From Thalassia testudinum (lineage: Eukaryota; Streptophyta; Magnoliopsida; Alismatales; Hydrocharitaceae), in NCBI GenBank assembly GCA_037157565.1, contig JAZHRO010000063.1:9530001-9594000 (forward strand): a stretch of DNA of 64,000 nucleotides. The letters are read 5' to 3'. The notes below the pieces were generated by a model. That model was given only the letters and a program-made list of their open reading frames with translations, searched no databases and was not told the DNA's origin. Shown piece after piece: positions 10,774 to 22,869 of this stretch; positions within the stretch are counted from its first letter, which is position 1, and every line of letters starts with the position of its first letter. A program made the position numbers and the translations under genes.

Positions 10774-11841
10774 GCAACAGGTGATTTAGAATTCTTGATT
10801 ACAATTTCTGATTTGGTACTAACTTGCCATATCTCTTTTATTGTGGTTGTTTCAGGGGAGAAGATTCAAAAAAGACAGCCGCACATCAAACACGCCAAGG
10901 ATAGGTAATTTCTGAGTACTTTCTCTTAAGCCCCTCATTCTGAAAAGGAAAAAAAGATAAAATCAATTAGGACTACTTGCTTTACATTCTTAGCTAATTC
11001 ATCAAGTTGCCTAATTTGATTTCACAACAAATTGATTTGTGCACCCATTTAAGGTAACTAGGGCTACCACATTCTTAATTGAGCCCTAGATACCACATTT
11101 GGAAAATTAAATTGGACCAAAATTAAAGCCAATTAAGGATTTCAATTTAGGATTTTAGAGACACTTTCATAAGCAAGAATCAACTCTCCAAAAAGATGTG
11201 TGCCTAAGCCTTGGTTGAAGTGACTTATTCAAGAAAACCCTAAAATTCAAGCTCTTAATCTCACTTGAATCCTAAAAGAAGGGACCTAAAACTTCTCAAA
11301 GGACAAATAGGTGAAGTTGACCCACCTTGTTAGGTCAACCAACCTTGAAATTGTCACTTTTTGCACTCAATACATCTAAAGTTCAAGTCAAATCTTAAGC
11401 ACCCTTGCTCTTAATTAAAACTGATAGACTTAAGAGGTCAAGTCCCCATTCTGGTCTACCTGGAACATAAGTGACAAGAGAGGTCGGGTGGGGGAAACCC
11501 TATAACTCGTGGGGGCGCTCTACCGTGTAGAGGTCTTTGCGGGACTCTCCCTCTCTGGCTGCCCAGGTATTTCTCAGGTGGACGGCTTTCTGACTAAGGG
11601 GTATCATCCGCCCCGAACCTCTATAGTCATCCAAAGTTTTTGGGTGTCTTGATTGAGTCCATCACATTCTACTCTCATCCAGACCATCGGTGCATGTTCA
11701 GTACGAGGTCCTTAAGACCATCCTTGAGACCTCCTTTAGTTATTCACTCCCGTCGAGGCCAAGTCTCTACTTCTGTGTTTGTGCAGCAACCCCATCACAT
11801 AGACATCTCCTCTGATTCATCTGAACCTAATTCTCCTTCTT
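10774..11841 (+). other. Untranslated leader of the Athila-type element
   Basis: About 1.07 kb between the primer site and the first recognisable gag residues. A frame from 11640 to 11870 overlaps the gag frame by about 30 bases in another register and shows no gag similarity. The GC-rich part near 11485-11600 could be structured RNA, but I see no defined motif. Confidence 0.6.
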
Positions 11842-13774
11842 TTGGCACAACCCGTAGAAGAAGAGAATAATCTTGAAAACCAACTTCAGCGCCTTAATGA
11901 TTTATTCCAAGCCTTTGTAAATCCACCGCAGCATCCGATAATGCGAGATCATTACAATACCGCTGCGGTGGCGATTGAACCTCGAGTCCAAATCCCGGCT
12001 AGAGGTCCTGATTCTGAACTCAAGCCCAACATGATTCATGCTATTCCAAAGTTTCATGGGCTTAATTCTGAGGATCCTTTCCAGCACATCAAACAACTCA
12101 AGCATCTGGCCTAGACCTTCGGGTCAGATGTCCAAAATCGGGATATTCTTCTCATGAAGATGTTCTCCTCTCTCATGGACAAAGCAGCTCACTGGTATCA
12201 GACTCAAACACATCCAATCAACACATGAGTTGAACTACAATCCGAGTTTCTGAAAAAGTTCTTCCCAGCTGGTCGGATGAATGCCTTACGACACTAGATC
12301 ACACACTTCACCCAGCAGCCTGGAGAACCACTTCATGAAGCATGGGACCGTTTCTTAGATCTCATGCGAAAGTGCTCCCATCACGGAGTTCCTAAATGGG
12401 AACAAGTCCAGTCTTTTTACCAAGGACTCCGTGAAGATATCCGTTTATTCGTCAATGCAACTTGCGGAGGAAATATCATGGGTCAACATGAAGACACTAT
12501 GTGGGAGATTCTCGAGAATATGTGCGAGAACTCCATCAATAATGACTCCATGGGCTTATTCGACCAGACAAATGCCCACGCATCGATGAATCCAAGGGGA
12601 GCACACGAAACGCAGGGGCTGTCCGCATCCATCAACTTGGAATTGATGGCCAGTCATTTGGACAAAGTCTCTATCATTGAGAAGAAGGTGGATGAGCTAA
12701 CTCGACATTTGCAGTGAGCCACCCTTGCGTAAAACTCGTTTTCACAGCTGCCCTTTGGGAGGGAAGCTGTGCATAACATCTATCACCGATCTTCTTAGGG
12801 ACTCTAGGACCGGAGGAAACTCTGATCCTGCCTACTCTAGTTGGGGGAACTCTGAACACTCGTACTCTGATTTTTCTGAGGTACCTCAGACTTGCGAGGA
12901 CCACAACACCATCCAGAATGACCCCTTCTCTAATACCTATAACCCTGGATGGCGGAATCACCCCAATTGCTTGTGGGTGGGAAATAATCAGAATCAGAGA
13001 CCACCATATCAACCCCGTCCATAAGCTCCTCATCCATATCAGCCGCCTCGACCCAACCCTACCTGTCAATCTAGGCCAACTCAGACAGATCAAATGACTC
13101 TCATCCTTCAAACTCGGGCTGACATTCAAAAGAAGAATGTGGCTATGCAGAAACAACACAAAGATGAGATCACAAAGGTTCGCAATCAACTCGCCCAGAT
13201 GGAAAATTCTCGCCAACCTGGCACACTCCCTTCACAACCTCTGCCGAATCCAAATGTGCCGAACCAAAGGCGCATTATAAACCCAAATCCGGGCCAAGCT
13301 CACATGATTTATCAGGCCCCTTCTGTTCCATCACCTGACAAGATGGAAGCTTCGACAACATATTCAGGATTTCAACAGCAGACACCTATTTTACCAACAC
13401 CGAACCAGAACCAGGCAAGACTAAATTCAGTTACAACTCGTAGTTGCAAAGCAACACAAGACCCACCTTACCCAAACCACTTTCAGCCTGGTAATGCTAA
13501 CCCAAGCCCTAAGATAGTTATCCAAGACACCCCTGTCCCAGATCAAGAACCTGGACCTATTCTAGAGGAACCATCAAGGGTTCCATTTCCCGAGGCCTTG
13601 ACCGAAGGAAAGAGGACAACCAAACTCGTGGCACCTGAGGAGGACCTAGTCAAGCTCTTTGAACAGGTTCAGATAAACATCCCCTTGATGGATGCAATTC
13701 ACCACGTACCCGCTTACGCACCTAAGCGTAAGCTGCGAACTAAAAGTGGGAGCCCAATCCTATTGTCAGAGTAA
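11842..13774 (+). pseudogene. gag: Athila-type gag, broken
   Basis: The first frame (11842-12717) contains the retrotransposon gag core: PKFHGLNSEDPFQHIKQ, then after stops the segments AHWYQTQ, EFLKKFFP and the GEPLHEAWDRFLDLMRKCSHHG motif typical of Athila gag. It is interrupted by TAG at 12112-12114, TGA near 12226 and TAG near 12294. The second of these TAG codons stands where the family has Gln, so CAG to TAG decay is likely. A frameshift near 12718 moves into a second frame (12725-13774) with a YNPGWRNHPN segment and a Pro/Gln-rich tail with a coiled-coil-like stretch. I see no CCHC zinc knuckle, as is usual for Athila gag. The start is set at the Met before the conserved region and is uncertain. 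Confidence 0.85.
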
Positions 13775-13789
13775 GCCAGCTCTGTAATT

Positions 13790-14245
13790 TTGAGCAAACT
13801 CCCACCTAAGGCAAAGGACCCAAGTACTCCCCTGATTTCCTGTACAATTGGTGATATCCAATTTGATAGAGCTTTATTGGATATAGGAGCCTCCATAAAC
13901 CTAATACATACATCCCTACCTAACCATCTTGAGGAATCTGAGCTTAAACTAACAGAGGTGACATTACAATTAGCTGATCGATCTATTAAATCACCTAAAG
14001 GAGTTCTTAAGGATGTCATTGTTAGGGTTTGGGATTTCTATTTCCCGGTAGACTTCGTAGTCGTGGATATGGATACTCCAGAAAACCCGAGGAATATATC
14101 GATCATACTAGGGAGACCCTTTCTAGCCACTGCTAGCGCCAATATAAATTGTGAGGGCCAAATTGAACTAAAATTCGAGAACCAAACATTAAAGATTGAC
14201 ATCTTTAAGGCCCAAGAAGGGATTAATTGCGGTGTTATAGAATAG
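13790..14245 (+). pseudogene. pro: Athila-type aspartic protease domain
   Basis: The segment is in the same frame as the second gag frame, separated by a TAA at 13772-13774. ALLDIGASINLIH carries the catalytic D-x-G-A motif of retroviral-type aspartic proteases (Athila usually has DLGAS). It is followed by a hydrophobic stretch and ILGRPFLATASA, the conserved ILGRPFL motif near the end of the domain. This domain itself (about 150 residues) is uninterrupted and ends at a stop at 14243-14245. It is expected to be one part of a gag-pol polyprotein, so the surrounding stops still disable it. Confidence 0.85.
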
Positions 14246-14263
14246 ATATGTGATATCAAGGTC

Positions 14264-15454
14264 ATGGTTGACGATCCATATATTGAGGAAAACCTGACTA
14301 CTTCTGATCAACCACAAGAGGATCAAAACCCGCAATCAGAGGAATCCAAACTTGACTTAGACACACCCATAACTCCTTCCCATGCTCCTGACACACACCC
14401 TGAACCGCCTGCTGCTGTTGATAACCCTGTTTTGGAACTCAAGTCTCTTCCCAACCATCTTAAGTATGTCTTTTTGGGTTCCAATCAAACATTTCCTATG
14501 ATTATCAATTCCATACTCACACCTGATCAGGAATCCCATCTGATTATTGTTCTCCAGCAACATCGAAGAGCCATTGGATGAACTCTCGATGATTTGACTA
14601 GCATCAGCCCCTCTTACTGGACACACCGTATCTATACCGAAGAGGGCATACAACCTTCCCGTGAAATGCAGAGACGTCTGAATCCTAATCTACAGGAGGT
14701 CGTGAAAAAGGAGATCATAAAGCGGTTAGATGCTGGGATCATCTACCCGATCTCCGACAGTCGGTGGGTGAGTCCAATCCAGGTTGTGCCTAAGAAAGCA
14801 GGACTCACCATGATCACGACTGAAACTAGAGAAATCATCCTGACCCGTGTGGTGAATTCATGGAGAATCTGTATTGATTACAGAAGACTAAATACCTCCA
14901 CAAAAAATGATCATTTCCCACTACCATTTATTGATCAGATCCTCGAAAAGCTAGCGGGAAATAGGTTCTGCTTTTTGGACGAGTACTCTGGTTATAACCA
15001 GGTTGCAATCCATCCTGAGGACCAAGAAAAGACCACTTTCACCTATTCCTTTGGGACGTACGCGTTCTGAAGGATGTCGTTCGGTCTCTGCAATGCACCC
15101 GCTACTTTTCAGCGGTACATGCTTGCCATATTCTCAGATATGGTAGGTGATTATCGGGAAGTTTTCATGGATGACTTTTCAGCATTTGGCAAATCATTTG
15201 ACGATTGCCTCCTACACTTGGTCCAAATCCTTAGGCGATGCATTGACGTGAATCTAGTTCTTTCCTGGGAAAAGAGCCATTTCATGGTACTTGAAGGAAT
15301 TGTCCTAGGACATCTTATACCAGAAAAAGGCATCCAGGTTGATCGAGCTAAGGTGAATCCAATTTCCAAACTCCCTACGCCTTGCTCAATCAAGGACATC
15401 TGCTCTTTTCTAGGGCACGTCAATTTTTACCGTCGATTCATTCCTGATTTCTGA
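14264..15454 (+). pseudogene. pol: Athila-type reverse transcriptase, broken
   Basis: One frame carries a linker, then the RT domain: WRICIDYRRLN, the PFIDQILEKLAG segment, FCFLDEYSGYNQVAIHPEDQ, MSFGLCNAPATFQR and the catalytic FMDD at 15164-15175. In-frame stops occur at 14579-14581 (TGA where the family has Trp), 15068-15070 (TGA where the family has Arg, a CGA to TGA change) and 15452-15454. A stretch of about 20 residues between PIQVVPKKAG and NSWRICIDYR is typical of this lineage. The active-site aspartates are still present, so inactivation comes from the stops. Confidence 0.9.
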
Positions 15455-15930
15455 AAGATCACGCACCCCCTAACCACTCTACTATATAAGGATGTTCCTT
15501 TCAAAATCTCCAAGGAATGCACTCAAGCATTTGAAACCCTACGTGATCGAGTTACCCAAGCTTCGATCCTACAGTCCCCTAATTGGTCTCAACCCTTTGA
15601 GATCATGTGCGATGCATCTGATTTCGCTGTAGGATCGGTACTTGGGCAGAAAATTGACGGGAAACCCGTGGTCATCTACTACGCTAGTAAGACACTTGAC
15701 GAGACTCAGTGTAACTACACAATTACTGAGAAAGAACTGCTAGCCGTAGTATTTGCCCTGGAAAAGTTCAAATCATATCTTCTGGGTTCCCGTGTTATCA
15801 TTTACTCTAATCACACAGCTGTGAGGCATCTCCTTGTGAAGGACGCAAAACCTCGATTAATCCACTGGATCTTGCTATTGCAAGATTTAACCTCAAGATT
15901 CGCGATAAGGCAGGAAAATAGAACGTGGTA
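15455..15930 (+). pseudogene. pol: Athila-type RNase H domain, frameshifted
   Basis: After the RT thumb (HVNFYRRFIPDF ends at the stop 15452-15454) the same frame gives the Ty3 RNase H domain. MCDASDFAVGSVLGQ carries the first catalytic Asp, followed by YYASKTLDETQCNYTITEKELLAVV cut here into its usual blocks and VIIYSNHTAVRHLL, where Ser replaces the usual catalytic Asp of the YTDH-type motif. Near 15884 one base is missing, and the expected IRDKAGK...NVVDDHLS sequence continues in the next frame with a TAG at about 15913. The domain would form the C-terminal part of RT before integrase. Confidence 0.85.
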
Positions 15931-17253
15931 GATGATCATTTATCCCACCTTCCTTCTGATATTATCGACCCTTCCGGATCCATTATGGAACATTTTCTTG
16001 ATGAGCACCTCCTAACTATCAGTACAGGGTTTCCTTGGTTTGCTGATCTAGTAAACTACCTGGCAAAACAGCAGATCCCATCCGTTTGGCCGAAAGCCAA
16101 GAAGGACAAATTGCTTTCCGATGCCAAGTATTACTTCTAAGAAGACCCATATCTATTCCGCATTTGTGCTAATCAAATCATTCGACAATGTGTCTCGGGA
16201 GCGGAAATTCAAGACATCTTGTCCTTCTGCCATGACCAGGCATGCAATGGACACTTCTCAGGTCATAAAACCGCAGCAAAAGTCCTCCAGTGCGGCTTCT
16301 ATTGGCCCACGATTTTCAAAGACGCATACAATCACTATAGGGAATGCACTCGTTGCCAGACCTTAGGCAACATGAACCATCGTGATATGATGCCCTTACA
16401 ACCGATTCTCGTGTGCAAAATCTTCGACATCTGGAGGATTGATTTTATCGGACCCTTTCCTGTTTCAGACGGCTTCGAGTACATCCTACTCGTTGTTGAC
16501 TACATATCCAAATGGATCAAAGCCATTATAACCCGAACCAATGATCATAAAGTGGTTATCAAATTCATTCATCAGAACATCTTTTCGCGGTTCGGGATTC
16601 CACGTGCGATAATCTCTAAAGGAGGGACCCATTTCACTAATGCTCAGTTTTGGTCACCGATGACCAAATACGGGGTATCACATCGAATCACTACTCCTTA
16701 TCACCCCCAAACTAATGGTCTAGCTGAGCTATCAAATCAGGAGATCAAGAAAATCCTCTAGGTTACTGTTCGACCTGATAGGAAAGACTGGTCATCCCAA
16801 CTTCCAGATACTTTGTGGGCTTATAGGACCGCCCACAAAACCTAATTAGGTATGTCTCCCTTCAGATTGGTGTACGGGAAGGCATGTCACCTCCCTGTCG
16901 AATTGGAGCACAAAGCCTATTGGGTAGTACAGACCTGCAACCTAGATCTTTCTAAGGCAAGAACCCACAGAAATCTTCAAATGAGCGAGATCAATGAATT
17001 ACGCTACGACGCGTATGAGAACTCGCGAATTTACAAAGAGCGGGTTAAGGCCTTTCACGACAAGCACATATCCAGAAAGATCTTTCACCCTGGTCAAAAA
17101 GTCCTACTCTTTGATGCCAAGCTCAAACTGTTCCCAGGAAAACTAAGATTAAAATGGGTCGAACCTTACCTTGTCCAAAGAATCTTTGGAAATGGAGCCA
17201 TCGAGATCAATCCCCTCAGCCACGATTTAGAACCTTTCATCGTGAACGGTTAG
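15925..17253 (+). pseudogene. pol: Athila-type integrase with a lost catalytic Asp
   Basis: In the new frame, an N-terminal HHCC zinc finger is visible at about 16220-16370 (CHDQACNGHF then CTRC). The core has the first Asp in RIDFIGPFP (16441-16443). The second is replaced by Lys: the ISDGG motif reads ISKGG, codon AAA at 16618-16620. The Glu at 16726-16728 keeps the exact 35-residue spacing. Stops lie at about 16138 (TAA), 16759 (TAG) and 16843 (TAA). The C-terminal part ([24 protein letters not shown] in blocks, then [18 protein letters not shown]) ends at 17253. No chromodomain follows, as expected for Athila. Confidence 0.9.
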
Positions 17254-18377
17254 AGACTCAAACCGTTCATTGACCTTACCAATACAAATTTGGCTGAGAC
17301 ATCCTTTACCCTCCATTCTCCCTGAGCTCATTGCACCCAACCGATGGTGTAAAACTCAGCACTTAACGGGAGGCAACTCGTCATTTTTTAAAAATCCGAA
17401 ACCTTTCTTGACATTCCTATGCTGAATTCATATTGTACTTTAGGGTTCATCTATTAGAATAGCCGACCCCATCTCAGGTACCCGTACCTAGGTTTGAAAT
17501 CGTCCACAACGGTCACCTCGACCCGTTCGCCCACCCAGAACCTATTCTAATGAATGATCTAAGGTAAACTCGAACCTACCTAATTTACAATGGGAACATT
17601 GCAAATCATAGGCATGTGGGGGTATGAAAGTGCAAAATGCTGTGAAAATCATCTCACAAGAAAAGGTTTCATCATAAAAATCACAGATTCCAAAAATACC
17701 AAAAAATTGAAAAATTCTTGAATAGAACAAAAAAAAATCTGAGAGAAAAATTTTGAGGGCATATCAATTTTGAGGAGAAAAAAGAGGAAAAGTGAAAAAT
17801 GTGAAAAAGGAGCACAAGTTGAAAAGAAAAAAAAAGAGATAGTCATTAGTAAGAAATTAAGGGATTAACTGAGTTCTAGACCATATCAAGAAAAAGAAAA
17901 TGAAAGAAAAAAAAATGCTAATGAAACACAGAAGATATTAGTAGGAATGCTGATTCTAGGCCTCTTGGGCTACACTCCTAGGCTTAAAAATTCAAGTATC
18001 CACTAAGATCTGGATAGTCCTCAAGAAGCTGGGGAAAATGCGAAACTTAAGTATTAGGTCTAAGGTATAGGGAGTATTCGACCTCGTTAACTGACATCTG
18101 GTTTGCGGGACTCGATAACCTAAGCACCACAATCCACACACAATCTGGTTCACTGCGCATAAGTATCAAAATCACGCAAAAGCGTTTAAATTAATCTGAA
18201 AAAAGTCGTCTAGATTAGGAGCAGCTGATCAACACAAGTTGATTTAGACAAGTTCCTGATGAAGAGAGGCGGGAAATTCCCCTAGAAGATGCGCAATAAC
18301 ATATCTTCTCCTCGGTGCTTGTCTCCTAGAATATTTACATATCCTACCAGGGGCATGTAAACACCCTGTGCTGGTTC

Positions 18378-18530
18378 AGATGCCATGGGCAGCATTATCC
18401 TGAAATCTTGATTGCCATGGTCTTGATTTAGCTATAGAATGCCATGGGCGGGATTATCTCAAAATCTCGAAAGCTAGGGTTTTGGGGGTTGCCAGAGGCA
18501 GTGCTATCCCGAAGTATCGATTGCCAGGGA
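18378..18530 (+). repeat. Degenerate direct repeats, about 50-60 bp spacing
   Basis: Related units start near 18380, 18439 and 18488. Each has a TGCCATGGGC-like head, an ATTATC/CTATCC middle and an AAATCTTGATTGCC-like tail. They lie in the non-coding 3' spacer of the Athila-type element. Confidence 0.6.
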
Positions 18531-18961
18531 CCCTTCGAGGAATGATGATGGGGACTAGGAATCCGATACAGACCGAGTTGAGAAGCCAATCCGAAGCTAG
18601 AAATAAAAAGAATAGAGAGAAAACTCTCCAAACAAAGAAAATTCCTATGTCTCTCTCTTACAAAAATGCACTGCAAACTGAACCAAGGCCAAAATATGTT
18701 ACAAGCACGGGTGCTTTAACCACGGAGTTCGATGAACCTTAGGATAGTTCCTGCGGGCCTTAAAAACCTTCGCAGCAGACTGAGGCTAGAGCAGGTCAAG
18801 TCCAGATCTTGGTTGGCACTTGAGTACCTCTAGGCCTACTATTGGCATTCTAACCTAATCCGTAGAAGAAAGCACACGTCACAATTTTGAGTATCAAAAA
18901 GATTACATGGTCTAGAATCAAAGTTAAAACCTAAAAATTTTGCTAAGGAACCAGCAAAAGC

Positions 18962-18975
18962 TAGGCATGGGAGTA
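18962..18975 (+). promoter_or_regulatory. Probable polypurine tract
   Basis: TAGGCATGGGAGTA lies directly before the 3' LTR where plus-strand priming should occur. It is only partly purine, probably through mutation. Its position, not its composition, supports the call. Confidence 0.4.
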
Positions 18976-21678
18976 TGATGGGAACACCATCATGAGCCCT
19001 AACTAGCTCATTTTGACCCAATGAAGAGAATAAAAGCTCCTACACAGCCAACAGAAGGTCCTAATTCACTACATAACCTTTCTGAGAGAAAAATAAGAAA
19101 CTAGGGGTAAAATTGTAATTTTACTAGTGCAATACAACGGATTTTTCCAAGGGCTAAACAAACATAAAGGGTCATAATAAGATAATAAGTTAGTTGGATC
19201 AGACAGAAAAGGGTTTGTGTGTACCCTGTGAATTAAATGACTTCTCGAAATCCTAAAACAGACCCATTTGATTAACCAAGGTTTTGGTCAGGATAAAATT
19301 CACCTAAACCTCTAAAAATCATAGAAAAATATTCTCTATGACTTAGAACCTTTAATTTGGCCATTGGAACTCATCTTGACCTAAAATGGGATCTTAGACA
19401 GATATTTGCCTAAAATTAAATTTTTACGTAAATTTTTCTGTCAAACATGATCAAACCCAAAATCCAACTTCACCATTGGATTCCTTAGGTCCAAATTAGG
19501 TTTGTACCAAAATTTGAACCCAAGTTGAGCTTACCTTGACCTAGTTTGCAAAAAGGCCCAGCCTGATTACATTTATACCCCTATCTTTCAAAAACCCTTA
19601 CAAACTGCCACCTAGCTTCTTCATAGTCTTCGCAATTAGGCCCCTCCACCATTATAGCGGAGGAATCCTACTCTAGCGAGCTTTGGAATGTGGTTTCTCC
19701 CTGATTGCTCAGAGAATCCCCTTTAAAATTGGAAGGAAGATTCTCTGAGAAAATCCCTCCAATGTGAATCCAGTTTGATGCCCTAATTTCTTCCCAATCT
19801 CTTATGCCAATGCATGAGAGATTTGGGTCTCTTTTGAGTTTCCTTCTCCAACAAGCATGCCTTCAAGCTTCCAAGCACAAATCCCCCTCCAGAGATCTAT
19901 TTAAGAAGCTCCAGATCCAACCACATCCTCTAAGCTTGAATTCGACCAGAAACCCCCTCAAATTCTTCTCTCCTCCTCCGGCCGATTCACTCGTCAAGCT
20001 CCGGTGACCTTCCCTACTCTCCCTCGACGTCTGACCACAATACCAGTGGCAGGCTCTTCCCCCTTGCTTTCGTCCACGTCGCACAGCACCCACCGACACC
20101 CTTGTCTCCCCTTCATCCTTGCCGACCGTCTCTCTCTGAGCACCTTCGTCTCCAATGTCGGCAGTATGCGTCAGACGCTATCTTCGTCCCCCCTTCGTCT
20201 TCTAACACCCCAGATAAGTTCCCTTCCCCCTCTACTTTCTTCTCCACTCTATTTCCCCAAATCGACCACTACCGACCTCCAACACCCTTATCTCTTTCAT
20301 CTCCGGCCACCAACTCCGGCGAGGCCGCTCCACCACCACAGGCCATCCCACTCCTCGCCGACAAGTCCATAAGCATCCCCTCACTCCACTGAACATTTCA
20401 CCCCAATTCACACACCACTCCACTCACTCACGCACCTCACCGAATACACCCACACCTTTGCACACAGTGTGCCCTAGGCACGCTCGCACAGGCATCCTCA
20501 CGCCACCCCAACCACCGCAGCACATTCGTCGTGCCTCGAAGACATTTCTTGAGCGATTTGACGTGGCCGCAAGGCCATCTTTGTGATTTCAGGTATAGGC
20601 ATCCTCCGCCATTGGAGACAAAGCTTGAAGCAAGCTTGAGGTCGCTCCAGGCTTCGCCAGCTCCAGGCCCCTGTCCCAGATTGCGTAGAAGACTCCCACA
20701 CACGAATCCAGGCTATCAATTGGAGTCAAAGGCCATAGCAGCTGCTGCAATTGGAAGCTTTGTCTCTGCCGCAGGCACGCGCGAAGAAAGGTGGCCGGAT
20801 AGTCCCATCTCGGATACGAAAGAGCGCCTGCACCAGAATAAATTGAAAAAGTGTTATCACCTTATCGCCTCATAACCACGGGGTGAGGTTCCACTCACCT
20901 TTCACTGGTCTCGTCCATGCTCATGCCCCGCGGACCTGGCTAACCCGACCTGACCTGCACTCCTCGCCCACCACTGCATGCCGGTGGGCCTGGTCTTGGG
21001 TACGTACCGACCCGATTACCCGAATCTATGTGGCTCTGGGAGAGTGGAACCTGAGAGAGGAGAGTGTGCACAGGTAGGAGGTAGGTTTTTTGTAGGCTAA
21101 AGAGGAGGAGAAGTGAAGCTTAAGAAGAAGGAGAAGCTAAGGACAAAGAGAAGCTAAAGGCCACGACAGTGAAAGGCAGAGAAGGAAGAAGCTAAAGCTA
21201 AGAAGGAAAGAAAAAGGCAGAAGTCAAGGGAAAGAGAAGACAAAGACAAAGAGAAAGAAAGAGAGGTGGAAGTAGCAGAGAAAGAAAAGAAGACAGAAGC
21301 CAAAGGCAAAGAGAAAGATCGACAAAGAGAAGAAGTAGAAGAAGAAGAAGGAAGAAATCAGAAAGAGCATTGTAGCATCAGTTTAAGTCGTCTGATTTAC
21401 AAATCAGACATCCAATTTGAGTTTAATTCATATTCATATACATTGAGTTCTTTAGTATCTTGTGCTCTACATTTACTCCCATATTTTTGCACTTTGATAC
21501 TGATATTATTGCATATTCTTTTAAATTCTGAATTGTGATCTTGATTTCTAAATACCAATTTGCTTCCTGTGTTCGACCTTGGACTTTAAATTCGAGTAAT
21601 AAAATTGTATTTGTTTTGAACACTTTTTCGGCTGTACTACAACGCAATGCTCTTAAACCCGATTCAGCATCCCAAACA
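18976..21678 (+). repeat. 3' LTR of the Athila-type element
   Basis: 2703 bp, starting TGATGGGAACACCATCA and ending CATCCCAAACA. It aligns end to end with the 5' LTR; differences are mainly transitions. A TATA-like CTATTTAAG lies near 19897. The U5 hairpin is at about 21387-21408 with one mismatch in its outer pair. Confidence 0.95.
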
Positions 21679-21683
21679 GCCTC
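21679..21683. repeat. Target site duplication GCCTC, right copy
   Basis: Exact partner of 8028-8032. Confidence 0.95.
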
Positions 21684-21816
21684 CAACCACCCTTCAATGG
21701 TGAGGTCCTGTGGTTAGACTAGAACTTGAGGCCCCCCCATCTGGGCCCTCACACCCCAGAGAATCCTATAAAAGCAGTGCCTTACATGCTCTACCAAAAC
21801 TCACTCCGACTTGCTT
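21684..21816 (+). other. Short host segment between the two large insertions, with a TATA-like box
   Basis: 133 bp of DNA that existed before both insertions. TATAAAAG at 21767-21774 follows a C-rich stretch, which resembles the core promoter of a plant LTR. It fits the idea that the region 7401-8032 plus this segment plus 39818 onward was one older LTR. Confidence 0.4.
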
Positions 21817-21821
21817 ATGTG
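21817..21821. repeat. Target site duplication ATGTG, left copy
   Basis: ATGTG precedes the Sirevirus-like element and recurs exactly at 39813-39817. This fixes the outer LTR ends at 21822 and 39812. Confidence 0.8.
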
Positions 21822-22855
21822 TGAGTGCACATGAAGCCTGTAGGAACTAAGTATACACTAGAGGAGGGATGAATAGTGTACTATCGAAAGTGATTGCAAA
21901 CTTAAAATTTCATTCACCACATATCAAAAGCAAATATAAACAAACCACAAAGATAGATGACACCTGGATTTAGAGTGGAAACTCTTACGGGTAAAAATCA
22001 TTACTTAAGCTTCTCAGCTTAGGATTTCTCCGACTAGTCGACGCTAGTCAAATCCATTAATGCACCACTTGAACAAAAGTGACACAACCTCTTACAGGAC
22101 TTCCCTTATACACCTGACCAAGAGAAGAAAAATAATGGAACTTCCACAACAACTTGGGTCCTAAATCCAAACAACAGGAATAAACAATATAACAGTAAAT
22201 CCTATGGAACCATAGAATGTAAAGACAAATCGAGCTTTTTCGAATCGTAAAGAGCCATGCTTTGGATCACAGTAATTACAAGCGCAAAGGGGCAAAAGCA
22301 CTATAAAAAATATGAAAGATTTGCTTGTAGAAAGCTCTTAAGATGTGTCTTAGAAGAAGGGGTTGAGGGTCATATTTATAAGTGTTTTCTGACATATTTA
22401 AAAATATGACTTTAGTCAATCAAAATTAAGAGTTATTCAACCAAAATGAGCTTTAGTCAATTAATTTAAAGTTTTGATCAATTCCATGATCAATTAAATT
22501 AGAAATTTAATTGACTTCTAGCATAAATTCAGAATTTGATCATTAGAGGTCTTTGATCAATTAATAAAATTGGGTTAGTCGATCAATGTAAAATTAATCG
22601 ATCAATAGTATTAAAAACTTAGGATTTTAGCTGAATTTCAAGGCTAGCAAGTTTCAAAATGTATCGATTATTATCTTTAAGGTTCCTTACAATATTCTAG
22701 ACTCAATAAAAATAAAAAGAGTCTTCAAGACCCTCATCAAGAGATTGATTTCATTTATGGCATGATCATCATTACTTGATTTGACTTCAAGTGCCCTGAA
22801 ATGATTAGTTCATAATCAAGCATAATTTTATTACATCAAAACAAGGGCATCAACA
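21822..22855 (-). repeat. 3' LTR of the Sirevirus-like element
   Basis: 1034 bp; on the minus strand it starts TGTTGATGCCCTTG and ends GTGCACTCA. It aligns throughout with the right LTR at 38747-39812. Several GATCAATT/GATCGATCAA palindromic motifs lie at about 22470-22620. Confidence 0.9.
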
Positions 22856-22869
22856 TTCTCCCCTTTTTT
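22856..22869 (-). promoter_or_regulatory. Polypurine tract of the Sirevirus-like element
   Basis: On the minus strand AAAAAAGGGGAGAA ends directly at the LTR start. This is a textbook polypurine tract position and composition. Confidence 0.9.

Larger units (their letters stand above)
17254..18975 (+). other. Athila-type 3' internal spacer without an env-like frame
   Basis: About 1.7 kb separates integrase from the 3' LTR. Athila elements often carry an env-like gene here, but only short frames (up to 86 codons) remain and none shows a signal peptide plus transmembrane pattern that I would trust. The stretch includes an A-rich segment at 17740-17910 and the degenerate repeats listed separately. 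Confidence 0.7.
8033..21678 (+). mobile_element. Athila-type Ty3/gypsy LTR retrotransposon, complete but defective (13.6 kb)
   Basis: Two direct LTRs (8033-10752 and 18976-21678), a 5-bp target duplication, a primer binding site right after the 5' LTR, and the gag, protease, RT, RNase H, integrase order of Ty3/gypsy place this element. The very long LTRs, the TTTTxGCxCCxTTGCCGGGGA primer site and the protein sequences fit the Athila lineage. There is no chromodomain and no recognisable env-like frame between integrase and the 3' LTR. Coding DNA carries at least eight in-frame stops and two frameshifts. The two LTRs differ at 13 of the first 102 aligned bases, mostly by transitions, so the insertion is old. 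Confidence 0.95.

Noticed and set aside
12674..13216. A 180-codon minus-strand frame opposite gag
   Set aside because: It is the antisense shadow of the gag coding region, which has clear family motifs on the plus strand.
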